From: Lachnospiraceae oral taxon 107 str. F0167
GTDB taxonomy: Bacteria; Bacillota; Clostridia; Lachnospirales; Lachnospiraceae
NCBI GenBank assembly: GCA_000209465.1
Contig: GL890604.1
Span: forward strand, 1 to 36,869
Length of the DNA: 36,869 nucleotides
Direction of reading: 5' to 3'
Positions 7,373-17,741 of this stretch are shown piece after piece (within the stretch, counting starts at the first letter, position 1; every line of letters begins with the position of its first letter). Made by a program: the position numbers and the translations under genes. Below the pieces are notes generated by a model. The model did no database searches and was not told the DNA's origin. It saw only the letters and a program-made list of their open reading frames with translations.

Positions 7373-9058
7373 ATGGAGTATGAGAAGATGTTAGGTGTAG
7401 AGGCACCGAAGTCATGGACACATGTTGTAAGGGAAGTTCCTACAGTTACACAGGAGCAGAGAAAGAAAGCCTTGGAGATGACTCATTATAATGAGTTCGC
7501 TTTCCCCGCAGGTCTTTTGTATATAGACTGTCTTTCTGATTCAGGTACTACATCAATGACAGATACACAGTGGTCAACCATGTTCCTTGCAGATGAATCA
7601 TATGGAAGAAATAAGGGATACTATGTTCTTTTGGATGCATTCAGGGATGTATGGGAAAGAGGAGATGATCAAAAGAGACTCATCAACTACATCAAAGAGG
7701 GCGTTGATAAGGATGATGTGGAAAAGATGATGAATGAAGTGTATCTGGTTGATCATGAGGGTGGATTTATCAATGGAGGTAAGTATCAGCTTTCCAGACC
7801 TAACACATTTATCGTTCCTCAGGGACGTTGTGCGGAGGCTCTTTTATTTGATGTATTAAAGCCTTTATTTGCAAGAAGATGGCCGGGTAAGGTATTTACC
7901 ATCCCGTCAAATGCACATTTTGACACTACAGAGGGCAATATCAAGCAGATGGGTAATGTTCCGAGAAACCTTTTCCATAAGGAGATTTTATTCGAGGTAC
8001 CTGAGAGCGGAAAGTATGAGAAGAATCCTTTCAAGGGAGATATGGATATAGATAAGCTGAATCAGCTTATCGAAGCTGTAGGTGTGGAGAATGTTCCTCT
8101 TATTTATTCTACAGTAACCAATAACTCTGTATGCGGACAGGCAGTTTCTATGAAAAACATCAGAGAGGTTTCCGAGATTGCACATAAACATAATATTCCA
8201 TTTGTTATGGACGGTGCAAGATGGGCGGAGAACTGCTACTTTATAAAGATGAATGAAGAGGGTTATGCCGACAAGTCAATCTGCGAGATAGCAAAAGAAA
8301 TGTTCTCATATTTTGATGTTGTTTCCGCATCACTTAAGAAAAACGGACATTCAAATATGGGCGGTATTTTAGCTTTCCGTGATAAGGGATTATTCTGGCA
8401 GAAGTTCTCAGAGTTTAATGAGGATGGAACTGTAAAGACAGATATCGGACATCTTTTAAAGGTTCGTCAGATTTCAGCTTATGGTAATGACTCTTATGGC
8501 GGTATGTCGGGACATGATATTATGGCGCTTTGCCAGGGTATGTATGAAGAGGCAAGATTTGATTATCAGGATGAGAGAGTAAAACAGTGTCAGTATCTGG
8601 CTGACGGACTTACTGCAAACGGTGTTCCGGTAGTACAGCCTGCCGGCGGTCATGGAGTTTATGTTGATGTTGATAAGTTCTTTAACTATAAGAGAGGACA
8701 TGAGAGTTTTGCAGGTCAGGCACTTTCACTTGAGATGATCCATCGTTACGGTATTCGTTGTTCAGAGCTTGGAGATTTCTCTATGGAATATGATTTAAAG
8801 ACTCCTGAACAGCAAAAGGAAGTATGTAATGTTGTTCGTCTGGCTATTAACAGAAGTCAGTTCAGCAAGCAGCATATGGACTATATCATTGCGGCATTGA
8901 CACAACTTTATAAAGACAGAGATACTGTTCCTAATCTGAAGATTACCTTCGGTCACACATTGCCTATGAGACATTTCCATGCATGGGCAGAGCCTTATGC
9001 TCCGTCAAAAGAAGAAATGTGTGATGAAGCAAATTACGGATATTGGGAAAATAAATAA
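7373..9058 (+). CDS. Tryptophanase/tyrosine phenol-lyase family PLP-dependent beta-eliminating lyase
   Basis: This 561-residue fold-type I PLP enzyme belongs to the family that cleaves aromatic amino acids to indole or phenol plus pyruvate and ammonia. Family landmarks are DCLSDSGTTSMT (52-63), QGRCAE (150-155), HFDTTEGN (182-189), VMDGARWAEN (278-287), the PLP-lysine segment SASLKKNGHSNMGG (Lys323) and PAGGHGVYVD (423-432). Two features are unusual. About 50 extra residues lie at 92-142 compared with the 456-471 aa enzymes, and Asn324 follows the lysine where Asp is normal. The substrate may therefore not be Trp or Tyr. The start is ATG 7373 behind a weak GGGG; ATG 7388 behind GGAG is an alternative. 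The symporter follows in the operon. Confidence 0.85.
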   Translation: MEYEKMLGVEAPKSWTHVVREVPTVTQEQRKKALEMTHYNEFAFPAGLLYIDCLSDSGTTSMTDTQWSTMFLADESYGRNKGYYVLLDAFRDVWERGDDQKRLINYIKEGVDKDDVEKMMNEVYLVDHEGGFINGGKYQLSRPNTFIVPQGRCAEALLFDVLKPLFARRWPGKVFTIPSNAHFDTTEGNIKQMGNVPRNLFHKEILFEVPESGKYEKNPFKGDMDIDKLNQLIEAVGVENVPLIYSTVTNNSVCGQAVSMKNIREVSEIAHKHNIPFVMDGARWAENCYFIKMNEEGYADKSICEIAKEMFSYFDVVSASLKKNGHSNMGGILAFRDKGLFWQKFSEFNEDGTVKTDIGHLLKVRQISAYGNDSYGGMSGHDIMALCQGMYEEARFDYQDERVKQCQYLADGLTANGVPVVQPAGGHGVYVDVDKFFNYKRGHESFAGQALSLEMIHRYGIRCSELGDFSMEYDLKTPEQQKEVCNVVRLAINRSQFSKQHMDYIIAALTQLYKDRDTVPNLKITFGHTLPMRHFHAWAEPYAPSKEEMCDEANYGYWENK

Positions 9059-9094
9059 AATATACCGGTAGACCGGTCTTATCAGATCGGACTG

Positions 9095-9130
9095 CCGTCC
9101 AAAATAAGTACTTGCATTTTGGCAAGACGG
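9095..9130 (+). promoter_or_regulatory. Intergenic hairpin touching the symporter ribosome-binding site
   Basis: CCGTC (9095-9099) pairs with GACGG (9126-9130), and CAAAAT (9100-9105) pairs with ATTTTG (9116-9121). The last two paired G belong to the GGAGG (9129-9133) that serves the symporter start at 9140. Folding would partly mask that site. It could set the expression ratio of lyase to transporter, or act as a processing stem. The role is inferred. Confidence 0.45.
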
Positions 9131-9139
9131 AGGAATTTT

Positions 9140-10486
9140 ATGGGTTCAGATAATACATCTGTAAAACAGGATGGTTTTAACTCACAAGTAGGTTTTATTA
9201 TAGCATGTGTAGGTTCTGCCGTAGGTATGGGAAATCTGTGGAGATTCCCGGTTTTGGTATCTGCATTTGGCGGAATGACTTTCCTTATTCCATATTTTAT
9301 ATTTGTAGTATTGATAGGAAGTACGGGAGTGGTCGAAGAGATTGCTCTGGGAAGAAGCACAGGCAAAGGACCTATAGGAGCTTTTGGAGCCGCTATGGCA
9401 CATGCCGGAAAAAGCAGAAAGCTTGGTGAGGGTATAGGAATTATACCGACTCTCGGATCATTGGCTCTTGCTATAGGATATTCATGCGTTGTCGGCTGGA
9501 TATTTAAATATCTTATAATGGCATTTACAGGTAAAGTATATGGCATGGGAACCGATATGGAAACTATCGGGGGGACTTTTGGAGCTACAGCTTCAGCCTT
9601 CGGTAATAATATGTGGATTGTTATTGCTTTGATAGTAAGCTTTGCAATCATGGCATTCGGTGTAGCCGACGGTATTGAAAAAGCCAATAAGTTTATGATG
9701 CCTTTGCTATTTGTGATGATGATCGGCTTGGCAATATATATCGGAATACAGCCGGGAGCAGTCAACGGATATAAGTATATTTTCACTGTAAATCCTCAGG
9801 GATTAAAGGATATAAGACTTTGGATATTTGCTTTCGGACAGGCATTTTTCTCACTTTCTATTGCAGGAAACGGTACTGTAATCTACGGTTCTTATTTGAG
9901 TAAGAAAGAGGATATACCTTTCTCGGCAATGAATATCGCAATATTTGATACCTGTGCGGCGCTTTTGGCAGCTCTTGTTATTATACCGGCTATGGCTACA
10001 TCAGGGGCGGAACTTAGCGAAGGCGGTCCGGGACTTATGTTCATCTATCTTGTAAATATTATGAATCAGATGCCCGGAGGTATGCTTGTAGGAATTATAT
10101 TCTTTGTATGCGTTACATTTGCAGGACTCAGTTCTCTTGTAAATCTATATGAGGCACCTGTTGCCACATTGCAGCAGCAATTTAAACTAAACAGAATACA
10201 GTCTGTAGGAGTTATCGGAGTAGTAGGTGTGATCGTTGCCATATTGATACAGGGAATAGTAGGAAATTGGATGGATGCCGTATCTATCTATATTTGCCCG
10301 ATAGGTGCCGTACTTGCATCTGTGATGTTGTTCTTTGTATTCGGCAAGGATTATACAATGGACGCTGTTAATACAGGAGCTAAAAAACCGAAAGGAGATA
10401 TTTGGTTCTTCCTTGGTAAATATGTATATACCGGACTTGCATTGCTTGCACTTATAGCAGGTGCATTCTATGGAGGAATCGGTTGA
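9140..10486 (+). CDS. Sodium-dependent amino acid transporter (NSS/SNF family)
   Basis: A 448-residue polytopic membrane protein of the neurotransmitter:sodium symporter family. The signature GFIIACVGSAVGMGNLWRFP in helix 1 contains the sodium- and substrate-binding unwound region. About 11-12 hydrophobic segments follow. The short form resembles bacterial Tyt1/MhsT-type amino acid importers; Tyt1 of Fusobacterium imports tyrosine next to tyrosine phenol-lyase. Here it lies 81 bases after the lyase gene, so it probably imports that enzyme's substrate. ATG 9140 is chosen because GGAGG stands six bases before it; the in-frame TTG at 9119 lies upstream of that site. A strong terminator follows. 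Confidence 0.92.
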   Translation: MGSDNTSVKQDGFNSQVGFIIACVGSAVGMGNLWRFPVLVSAFGGMTFLIPYFIFVVLIGSTGVVEEIALGRSTGKGPIGAFGAAMAHAGKSRKLGEGIGIIPTLGSLALAIGYSCVVGWIFKYLIMAFTGKVYGMGTDMETIGGTFGATASAFGNNMWIVIALIVSFAIMAFGVADGIEKANKFMMPLLFVMMIGLAIYIGIQPGAVNGYKYIFTVNPQGLKDIRLWIFAFGQAFFSLSIAGNGTVIYGSYLSKKEDIPFSAMNIAIFDTCAALLAALVIIPAMATSGAELSEGGPGLMFIYLVNIMNQMPGGMLVGIIFFVCVTFAGLSSLVNLYEAPVATLQQQFKLNRIQSVGVIGVVGVIVAILIQGIVGNWMDAVSIYICPIGAVLASVMLFFVFGKDYTMDAVNTGAKKPKGDIWFFLGKYVYTGLALLALIAGAFYGGIG

Positions 10487-10520
10487 TAGGGCTATAATAT
10501 GAGGGGAAAAGTATGAGCTT

Positions 10521-10560
10521 AAAAAACTCCCACACCGTATAAAGCGGTTGGGAGTTTTTT
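10521..10560 (+). terminator. Terminator of the lyase-symporter operon
   Basis: AAAAACTCCCA pairs with TGGGAGTTTTT, with an inner ACCG/CGGT extension and a T-run. It begins 35 bases after the symporter stop codon. Confidence 0.92.
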
Positions 10561-10613
10561 GGTATTACTGCCTGTGATTTGGATGTTTTTAAGAAACAAT
10601 AAATGGGAGGGAC

Positions 10614-11084
10614 ATGTTAAAGATGAAAACTATAGAAACTCCATGGCTAAAACTTAGCCGATTTTTGGGTATTGGTTTTGGGATACCGTTTACTTTGTTG
10701 GGTATTTTTTTATATTTTAATTATTCTAATACGGCTTTCTTAATTAATGGTATCTTGTGGCTCGGTGTTGCCTTAATACTTTTATTAAAAGGCAAGTGGG
10801 ATGAATACGAACTTGGAAAAATAATGAAATATAGCGATTGTTATGATGCCTCTTATATTAAAGTAATTCCATTAAATATGATTAAGATAGGAAGTTATGT
10901 AACGGCTCGCATCAAGTGTAAATATAAAGTTAATGGTGTGGAGTATATGGTGATAAGCGGTCCCTACCTTTTATCGCCATGGGATAAATCAGAGAATTTA
11001 CATATAATAATTTATGTAAGCAAGAATAATAAAAACAGATATGCAGTAGTTGCTTTTAGAAAAGAGGATATTTTTGAGGCATAG
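10614..11084 (+). CDS. Membrane-anchored protein of unknown function (156 aa)
   Basis: Two hydrophobic helices (about residues 16-34 and 40-59) form an N-terminal membrane hairpin. They are followed by a soluble beta-rich domain of about 95 residues (VTARIKCKYKVNGVEYMVISGPYLL...). The layout resembles DUF3592-type proteins, but I do not recognise a specific family. GGGAGGG precedes the start closely; ATG 10614 and ATG 10623 are both possible. It stands between the symporter terminator and the heat-shock promoter and appears monocistronic. No clear terminator is visible after it. Confidence 0.7.
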   Translation: MLKMKTIETPWLKLSRFLGIGFGIPFTLLGIFLYFNYSNTAFLINGILWLGVALILLLKGKWDEYELGKIMKYSDCYDASYIKVIPLNMIKIGSYVTARIKCKYKVNGVEYMVISGPYLLSPWDKSENLHIIIYVSKNNKNRYAVVAFRKEDIFEA

Positions 11085-11164
11085 TTTAAATAAATGCTAT
11101 TGCAAAAGATGCAGAAACTGAAAATAGCGATTTATAAAAGTAATCAAAAAAATAAAAAAAGTTA

Positions 11165-11193
11165 TTGACAAATATGCCTGTATGGAATATAGT
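11165..11193 (+). promoter_or_regulatory. Sigma-A type promoter of the hrcA-grpE-dnaK-dnaJ operon
   Basis: TTGACA (11165-11170), a 17-base spacer and TATAGT (11188-11193) form a near-consensus vegetative promoter. It is immediately upstream of the CIRCE operator, so HrcA can block transcription starting here. Confidence 0.85.
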
Positions 11194-11204
11194 AACTAAT
11201 AGAT

Positions 11205-11231
11205 TTAGCACTCTATATAAATGAGTGCTAA
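11205..11231 (+). promoter_or_regulatory. CIRCE operator (HrcA binding site)
   Basis: TTAGCACTC, nine bases, GAGTGCTAA is a perfect 9-9-9 CIRCE inverted repeat. It lies just past the promoter and before hrcA, so the operon is repressed by HrcA and induced on heat shock. Confidence 0.97.
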
Positions 11232-11251
11232 CAAATAAGAAGGGAGGGCAA

Positions 11252-12283
11252 ATGGATTCAGAGGACAGGAAAGCGATTATTTTAAAAGCTATCATAAAAA
11301 ATTATATGGAAACCGGGGAGCCGGTAGGTTCAAGAACTATTTCAAAGCTCCCTGAACTTAATTTAAGTTCCGCAACAATCAGAAATGAGATGAGTGATTT
11401 GGAGGAGATGGGCTATATTTTACAGCCGCATACTTCAGCGGGGCGTATTCCTTCAGATAAGGGCTACAGATTCTATGTAGATGAGATGCTTAGAGAAAAG
11501 GAGATAGAAACTGAAGAGTTTAAGGATCTGATGTTCAAAAAAGTGGACAGATTGGAAACTGTATTAAAGCAGCTTGCAAAGGTGATTGCAAGAGATACCA
11601 ATTATGCCGCAATGATATCAGGTCCGACCATTCACTCAAATAAGGTAAAGTTTTTGCAGCTCTCAAAGATAGATAAAGTCAAGTTGCTTTTGGTAACCGT
11701 GGCTGAGGGAAATATTATCAATAATAAGATAATAGATATTGAGAGCGAAATATCCGAAGCCGAGCTTCTTAATCTGAACCTGCTTATAAATACTTCTTTA
11801 AACGGATTGACTGTGGAAGAAATAAACTTAAGCATTATGAATAAGCTGAGAACTGATGCAGGAGTTTATGGTGATATAGTGGATAAGGTTTTAAGAGAGG
11901 TGGCAGCAGTATTTGAAAGTGCTACTGACAATCTGGAGATATATACAAGCGGCACAACAAATATTTTTAAATATCCTGAGATTTCCGACAGGGAAAAAGC
12001 AAGTCAGCTTGTAAATGCCTTTGAGGAGAAGGATAAGCTAAAGGCGATACTGGCGGAAGTCAATGAGGATGATAAGGACGGTATCAGAGTATATATAGGA
12101 AATGAAGTACCGGTTTCAGATATGAGGGATCTTTCGGTAGTCACAGCCAATTATGAGATAGGCGAGGGACTTAGAGGTACTATCGGTATAGTGGGACCAA
12201 AGAGAATGGACTATGAAAAGGTATTAAAGACCATAAAGACGGTTATGGCATCGCTGGATGAGCAATTTAAAAATGATGAATAG
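11252..12283 (+). CDS. hrcA: Heat-inducible transcription repressor HrcA
   Basis: A 343-residue DNA-binding repressor of class I heat-shock genes, which normally needs GroE for activity. It has the N-terminal winged-helix with EPVGSRTISK...SSATIRNEMSDLEEMGYILQPHTSAGRIPSDKGYR, diagnostic for HrcA, followed by the GAF-like and insertion domains. The length is typical. ATG 11252 is supported by GGGAGGG a few bases upstream; the longer frame from GTG 11225 would begin within CIRCE and is rejected. It is the first gene of the operon and autoregulated through CIRCE. grpE starts 12 bases after its stop. Confidence 0.97.
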   Translation: MDSEDRKAIILKAIIKNYMETGEPVGSRTISKLPELNLSSATIRNEMSDLEEMGYILQPHTSAGRIPSDKGYRFYVDEMLREKEIETEEFKDLMFKKVDRLETVLKQLAKVIARDTNYAAMISGPTIHSNKVKFLQLSKIDKVKLLLVTVAEGNIINNKIIDIESEISEAELLNLNLLINTSLNGLTVEEINLSIMNKLRTDAGVYGDIVDKVLREVAAVFESATDNLEIYTSGTTNIFKYPEISDREKASQLVNAFEEKDKLKAILAEVNEDDKDGIRVYIGNEVPVSDMRDLSVVTANYEIGEGLRGTIGIVGPKRMDYEKVLKTIKTVMASLDEQFKNDE

Positions 12284-12294
12284 AGGAGAGGGCT

Positions 12295-12913
12295 GTGAAG
12301 GAAAAGGATTTAAAAAGAAAACAAAAAGAAAATAAGGAAGTTTTAGAAAACGAAAAGGATAAAGATCCGGTAGTAGAGACTGAAACTTCTTTGGAGGAGG
12401 AAGCGGCAAAGGCGGCGGCTATGGAAGCTGAAGCCGGTGAGGATTTCAGTGATGAAAATCCTGAAGAAAAGCCTGATAAAAAAGACCTCGCCATTGCGGA
12501 TTTGACAGACAGACTTAAAAGAAGTATGGCAGAGTTTGAAAATTTCAGAAAAAGAAATGAAAAAGAAAAAGACTACCATGTTTGATATGGGAGCAAGAAG
12601 TATGGCAGAAAAGCTTTTACCGGTGGTTGACAATTTTGAAAGAGCAATGCTTGCAGCACCGGCGGATGGAGAAGGCAAGGCTTTTGCAGAGGGAATAACA
12701 ATGATTTACAATCAAATGACAAAGACTCTTGAAGATTTGGGAGTAAAGGCGATTGATTGTGTGGGCAAAGAATTTGATCCGAATTTCCACAATGCTGTAA
12801 TGCATATAGAAGATGAAAATTTAGGTGAGAATGTAGTAGCCGAGGAACTTTTAAAGGGCTATATGTATAAGGACACTGTTCTTAGACACAGCATGGTAAA
12901 GGTTGCCAATTAA
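12295..12913 (+). CDS. grpE: Nucleotide exchange factor GrpE, interrupted by a frameshift
   Basis: GrpE releases ADP from DnaK. The gene starts at GTG 12295 (ribosome-binding site GAGGAGAG). It reads the usual acidic N-terminal tail and the coiled-coil motif LKRSMAEFENFRKRNEKEK, then ends prematurely at TGA 12583-12585. The remaining GrpE (TTMFDMGARSMAEKLLPVVDNFERAM... to VLRHSMVKVAN) is in the +1 frame. Removing one base near 12561-12571, in the A-rich AAAAAGAAAAAG tract, restores a 205-residue protein of normal length. A sequencing or assembly error is most likely; a true mutation or ribosomal frameshift is possible. The neighbouring genes are intact. Confidence 0.9.
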
Positions 12914-12971
12914 ATTCGGGACTATATTTTGTTGTGTGAGAGCAAAGCAAAATATTTAATATAGATATTAA

Positions 12972-14873
<1,902 letters not shown>

Positions 14874-14889
14874 TTAAGGAGAGCAACTG

Positions 14890-15987
14890 ATGGCAGAGAG
14901 TAAAAGAGATTACTATGAAGTACTTGGCGTGGATAAAAACGCTGATGACTCTGCAATAAAAAAGGCATACAGAGTACTGGCAAAAAAATATCATCCGGAT
15001 TCAAATCCTGATAATCCTGAGGCTGAAAAGAAGTTTAAGGAAGCCAGTGAAGCCTATTCGGTACTAAGCGATCCTGATAAAAGAAGACAGTATGACCAAT
15101 TCGGTCATGCTGCCTTTGATGGTGGAGCCGGTGCCGGAGGCGGTGGCTTTGGCGGCTTCTCAGGTTTTGATTTTGGCGGTGATGATATATTTGGAGATCT
15201 CTTTGGAGGAATGTTTGGAGGCGGTGGAAGCAGAGCTGCCGGAAACGGTCCTATGAAGGGTGCAAATGTCAGAGCATCGGTAAGGCTTACATTTGAAGAG
15301 GGAGTTTTTGGATGTAAGAAAGAAATCAAGGTAAACTTCAAGGAAGAATGTGAAACTTGCCATGGTACAGGAGCTAAGCCGGGCACTTCACCAACCACTT
15401 GTTCAAAGTGTAACGGTAAGGGGCAGATAAGATATTCACAGCAGACTATCTTTGGAACAATGCAGAATGTTAAAACCTGTCCGGATTGTAACGGCACAGG
15501 AAAGGTTGTCAAGGAGAAATGCCCTGAATGTCATGGGAAGGCATATATTCAAAAAAAGAAGAGCTTTGTTGTGGATATACCTGCCGGTATAGACAACGGT
15601 ATGTCTATAAGAATGGCAGGAGGCGGGGAGCCGGGGATAAACGGAGGCCCGAGAGGAGATTTGCTTGTAGAAGCGATAGTAAGCCCTCATCCTATTTTTA
15701 AACGCCAGGAAACAAATATTTATTCTACAGTACCTATAAGCTTTACAAAGGCAACTCTGGGAGGTGCCATAAGAGTAAAGACTGTAGACGGTGAAGTGGA
15801 ATATGAGGTAAAGCCGGGTACTCAGACAGATACAAGGGTAAGACTAAAGGGCAAGGGTGTACCGTTCCTAAGAAACAAAAACACGAGGGGAGATCACTAT
15901 ATAACATTGGTGGTATCCGTACCTACAAAGCTTACAAGGGAACAAAGGGAAGCTTTGGAAGCCTTTGATGCGGCAATGAACAAATAG
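14890..15987 (+). CDS. dnaJ: Chaperone DnaJ (Hsp40)
   Basis: A 365-residue type I J-protein that delivers substrates to DnaK and stimulates its ATPase. The J domain (1-70) contains YHPDSNPD with the HPD triad. A Gly/Phe-rich region follows at about 75-115. Then come four zinc-binding CxxCxG motifs: [24 protein letters not shown] and CPECHGKA, the last with A in place of G. Two C-terminal beta-domains complete it. The start is supported by AAGGAGAG nine bases upstream. It lies 16 bases after dnaK and closes the operon, which ends at a terminator at 16053. Confidence 0.98.
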   Translation: MAESKRDYYEVLGVDKNADDSAIKKAYRVLAKKYHPDSNPDNPEAEKKFKEASEAYSVLSDPDKRRQYDQFGHAAFDGGAGAGGGGFGGFSGFDFGGDDIFGDLFGGMFGGGGSRAAGNGPMKGANVRASVRLTFEEGVFGCKKEIKVNFKEECETCHGTGAKPGTSPTTCSKCNGKGQIRYSQQTIFGTMQNVKTCPDCNGTGKVVKEKCPECHGKAYIQKKKSFVVDIPAGIDNGMSIRMAGGGEPGINGGPRGDLLVEAIVSPHPIFKRQETNIYSTVPISFTKATLGGAIRVKTVDGEVEYEVKPGTQTDTRVRLKGKGVPFLRNKNTRGDHYITLVVSVPTKLTREQREALEAFDAAMNK

Positions 15988-16052
15988 TAATATATAAGTC
16001 ACATAGTAAATAATATAATAGCGGTCATATATGAGTATGGCTGTACTGAAAG

Positions 16053-16083
16053 GTCACGAGTTTTTGACTCGTGGCTTTTTTTA
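16053..16083 (+). terminator. Terminator of the heat-shock operon
   Basis: GTCACGAGT pairs with ACTCGTGGC around TTTTG and is followed by a run of T. It lies 65 bases after the dnaJ stop. Nothing else is seen in the short gap before it. Confidence 0.88.
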
Positions 16084-16159
16084 GGTATTTGGCTGAAGAT
16101 GTCTTTTTAATTTTAAACATAGAATAATAATAGTGTCATGGCTTTTTTTGCGTTCATAT

Positions 16160-16188
16160 TTGACGGAAATACTACTGTGAAGTATAAT
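16160..16188 (+). promoter_or_regulatory. Promoter of the polysaccharide cluster
   Basis: TTGACG (16160-16165), 17 bases and TATAAT (16183-16188) form a strong vegetative promoter. It stands about 40 bases before the RmlC-type gene. Confidence 0.8.
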
Positions 16189-16229
16189 TTAGAACAGAAA
16201 TAAAGCATAAAATAATGAGGTGTATTATA

Positions 16230-16790
16230 ATGGGAAAAATCATAGTGGACAGATGCGAGATAGAAGGACTTTGCGTAATCACTCCAACAGTGTTTAAAGA
16301 TGATAGGGGATATTTTATAGAAACATATAATCAAAATGATTTTAAAGAGGCAGGACTTGATATGGTCTTTGTACAGGATAATGAGTCAAAATCATCCAGA
16401 GGAGTTCTTCGCGGTTTACATTTTCAAAAGGAGCATCCACAGGGTAAGCTTGTAAGAGTACTAAGCGGTGAGGTCTATGATGTGGCGGTTGATTTAAGAA
16501 AAAACTCAAAGACATTCGGAAAGCATTTCGGAGTATTATTATCAAGCGAGAATAAAAAGCAATTTTATATACCGGAAGGTTTTGCGCACGGCTTTTTAGT
16601 GCTTTCGGATGAGGCTGTATTTGCTTATAAATGTACAGACTTTTATCATCCGAATGATGAGGGCGGTATTATATACAATGATCCCGATATAGGTATTAAC
16701 TGGCCGATAGAGGGAATGGAACTTATAATGTCTGAAAAAGATACAAAGTGGAAGGGCATTAAAGAAACATTTAATTTTGATAAATTCTGA
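16230..16790 (+). CDS. rfbC: dTDP-4-dehydrorhamnose 3,5-epimerase (RmlC)
   Basis: A 186-residue cupin epimerase of dTDP-L-rhamnose synthesis, converting dTDP-4-keto-6-deoxyglucose to the L-lyxo form. Diagnostic motifs are DDRGYFIETYN, SSRGVLRGLHFQKEHPQGKLVRV (with the catalytic His of GLH), FYIPEGFAHGFLVLSD and KCTDFYHPNDEGGI. ATG 16230 follows a GAGGTG site; the in-frame ATG 16215 lies upstream of that site. The partner genes rmlA, rmlB and rmlD are not in the window. Its place ahead of Wzm/Wzt suggests a rhamnose-containing surface glycan, which is inference. Confidence 0.93.
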   Translation: MGKIIVDRCEIEGLCVITPTVFKDDRGYFIETYNQNDFKEAGLDMVFVQDNESKSSRGVLRGLHFQKEHPQGKLVRVLSGEVYDVAVDLRKNSKTFGKHFGVLLSSENKKQFYIPEGFAHGFLVLSDEAVFAYKCTDFYHPNDEGGIIYNDPDIGINWPIEGMELIMSEKDTKWKGIKETFNFDKF

Positions 16791-16911
16791 TATTGATTTA
16801 CAATCCTGTTTTGTAAAAGAATTATTTATATAAGGATTGCAAGAGTAAAGACTTATAAAAGAGTAATGCTTTAAAAAGGCAGAATTGTAGATATAATTTG
16901 TAAAATAATGA

Positions 16912-17733
16912 ATGGAAAAAGAGATGAATATAATATCGCTTATACGAGAAATATTAAAATCCAGAGGAATCATATGGGATTTGGCAAAGGCTGATTTTAA
17001 GAAGCGCTTTGTCGGGTCCTATTTTGGCATTGCCTGGATGTTTGTTCAACCGGTAGTTACAGTGCTTATATACTTTTTGATTTTTCAGATGGGCTTTAAG
17101 AGTGAGCCTCCGGTTCCGGGAGTACCCTATGTAGTATGGTTGGTGCCCGGTATAGTACCGTGGTTTTTCTTTGCTGAGACTCTAAACTTAGGTACGGCAG
17201 TACTTTCGGAATATAATTATCTTGTAAAAAAGGTAGTGTTTAATGTATCAATACTGCCTGTAATCAAGGTGATTTCATGCCTTATAGTGCATGGAATCTT
17301 TGTTGTAATAATGATAACAATGACATTGGCATTTGGAAGACTGCCGATGATTAGCTGGATTGGCGTAGTATATTACAGTTTTTGCCTGTCAATATTTGCA
17401 TTGGCAATAATATATATAACCTGTGCTATAAATGTATTCTTTAAGGATATGGCACAGATAGTGGGTATTGCCTTACAGTTTGGAATGTGGATGACACCGA
17501 TTATGTGGGATCCTACAATGTTTGAGTTCTTCCCTCCAAAGGTAGAAAAATTAATGAAGCTCAATCCGGTATATTATATTGTGGTAGGATACAGAGACAG
17601 CATACTGAGAGGGAACTTTTTTTTCCAAAGGCCGGGACTTACAGTTTATTTTTGGGTAGTTACCATAATATTATTATTTATCGGACTTAGAATGTTCAAT
17701 AAGCTTAGACCGCATTTTTCAGATGTATTATAA
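16912..17733 (+). CDS. ABC-type polysaccharide export permease (Wzm-like)
   Basis: A 273-residue ABC-2 membrane protein with about six transmembrane helices. The opening LAKADFKKRFVGSYFGIAWMFVQPV is characteristic of Wzm/TagG exporters, as are the VWLVPGIVPWFFFAETL and NPVYYIVVGYRDSILRG segments. It would form the channel exporting an undecaprenyl-linked glycan or teichoic-acid-like polymer with the next gene's ATPase. Two starts are possible: ATG 16912 without a clear ribosome-binding site, or ATG 16924 directly behind GGAAAAAGAG. The 120-base gap upstream holds a CAATCC/GGATTG hairpin but no full terminator. Confidence 0.92.
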   Translation: MEKEMNIISLIREILKSRGIIWDLAKADFKKRFVGSYFGIAWMFVQPVVTVLIYFLIFQMGFKSEPPVPGVPYVVWLVPGIVPWFFFAETLNLGTAVLSEYNYLVKKVVFNVSILPVIKVISCLIVHGIFVVIMITMTLAFGRLPMISWIGVVYYSFCLSIFALAIIYITCAINVFFKDMAQIVGIALQFGMWMTPIMWDPTMFEFFPPKVEKLMKLNPVYYIVVGYRDSILRGNFFFQRPGLTVYFWVVTIILLFIGLRMFNKLRPHFSDVL

Positions 17734-17741
17734 GGAGAAGT

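Noticed and set aside
9082-9786. 234-codon minus-strand frame rich in Pro and Ile.
   Set aside because: It is antisense to the symporter gene, whose family signatures are unambiguous; composition reflects the complement of Gly-rich membrane helices.
15105-15512. 135-codon minus-strand frame rich in Pro and Ser.
   Set aside because: It is the complement of the DnaJ Gly-rich and zinc-finger region; no start signal.
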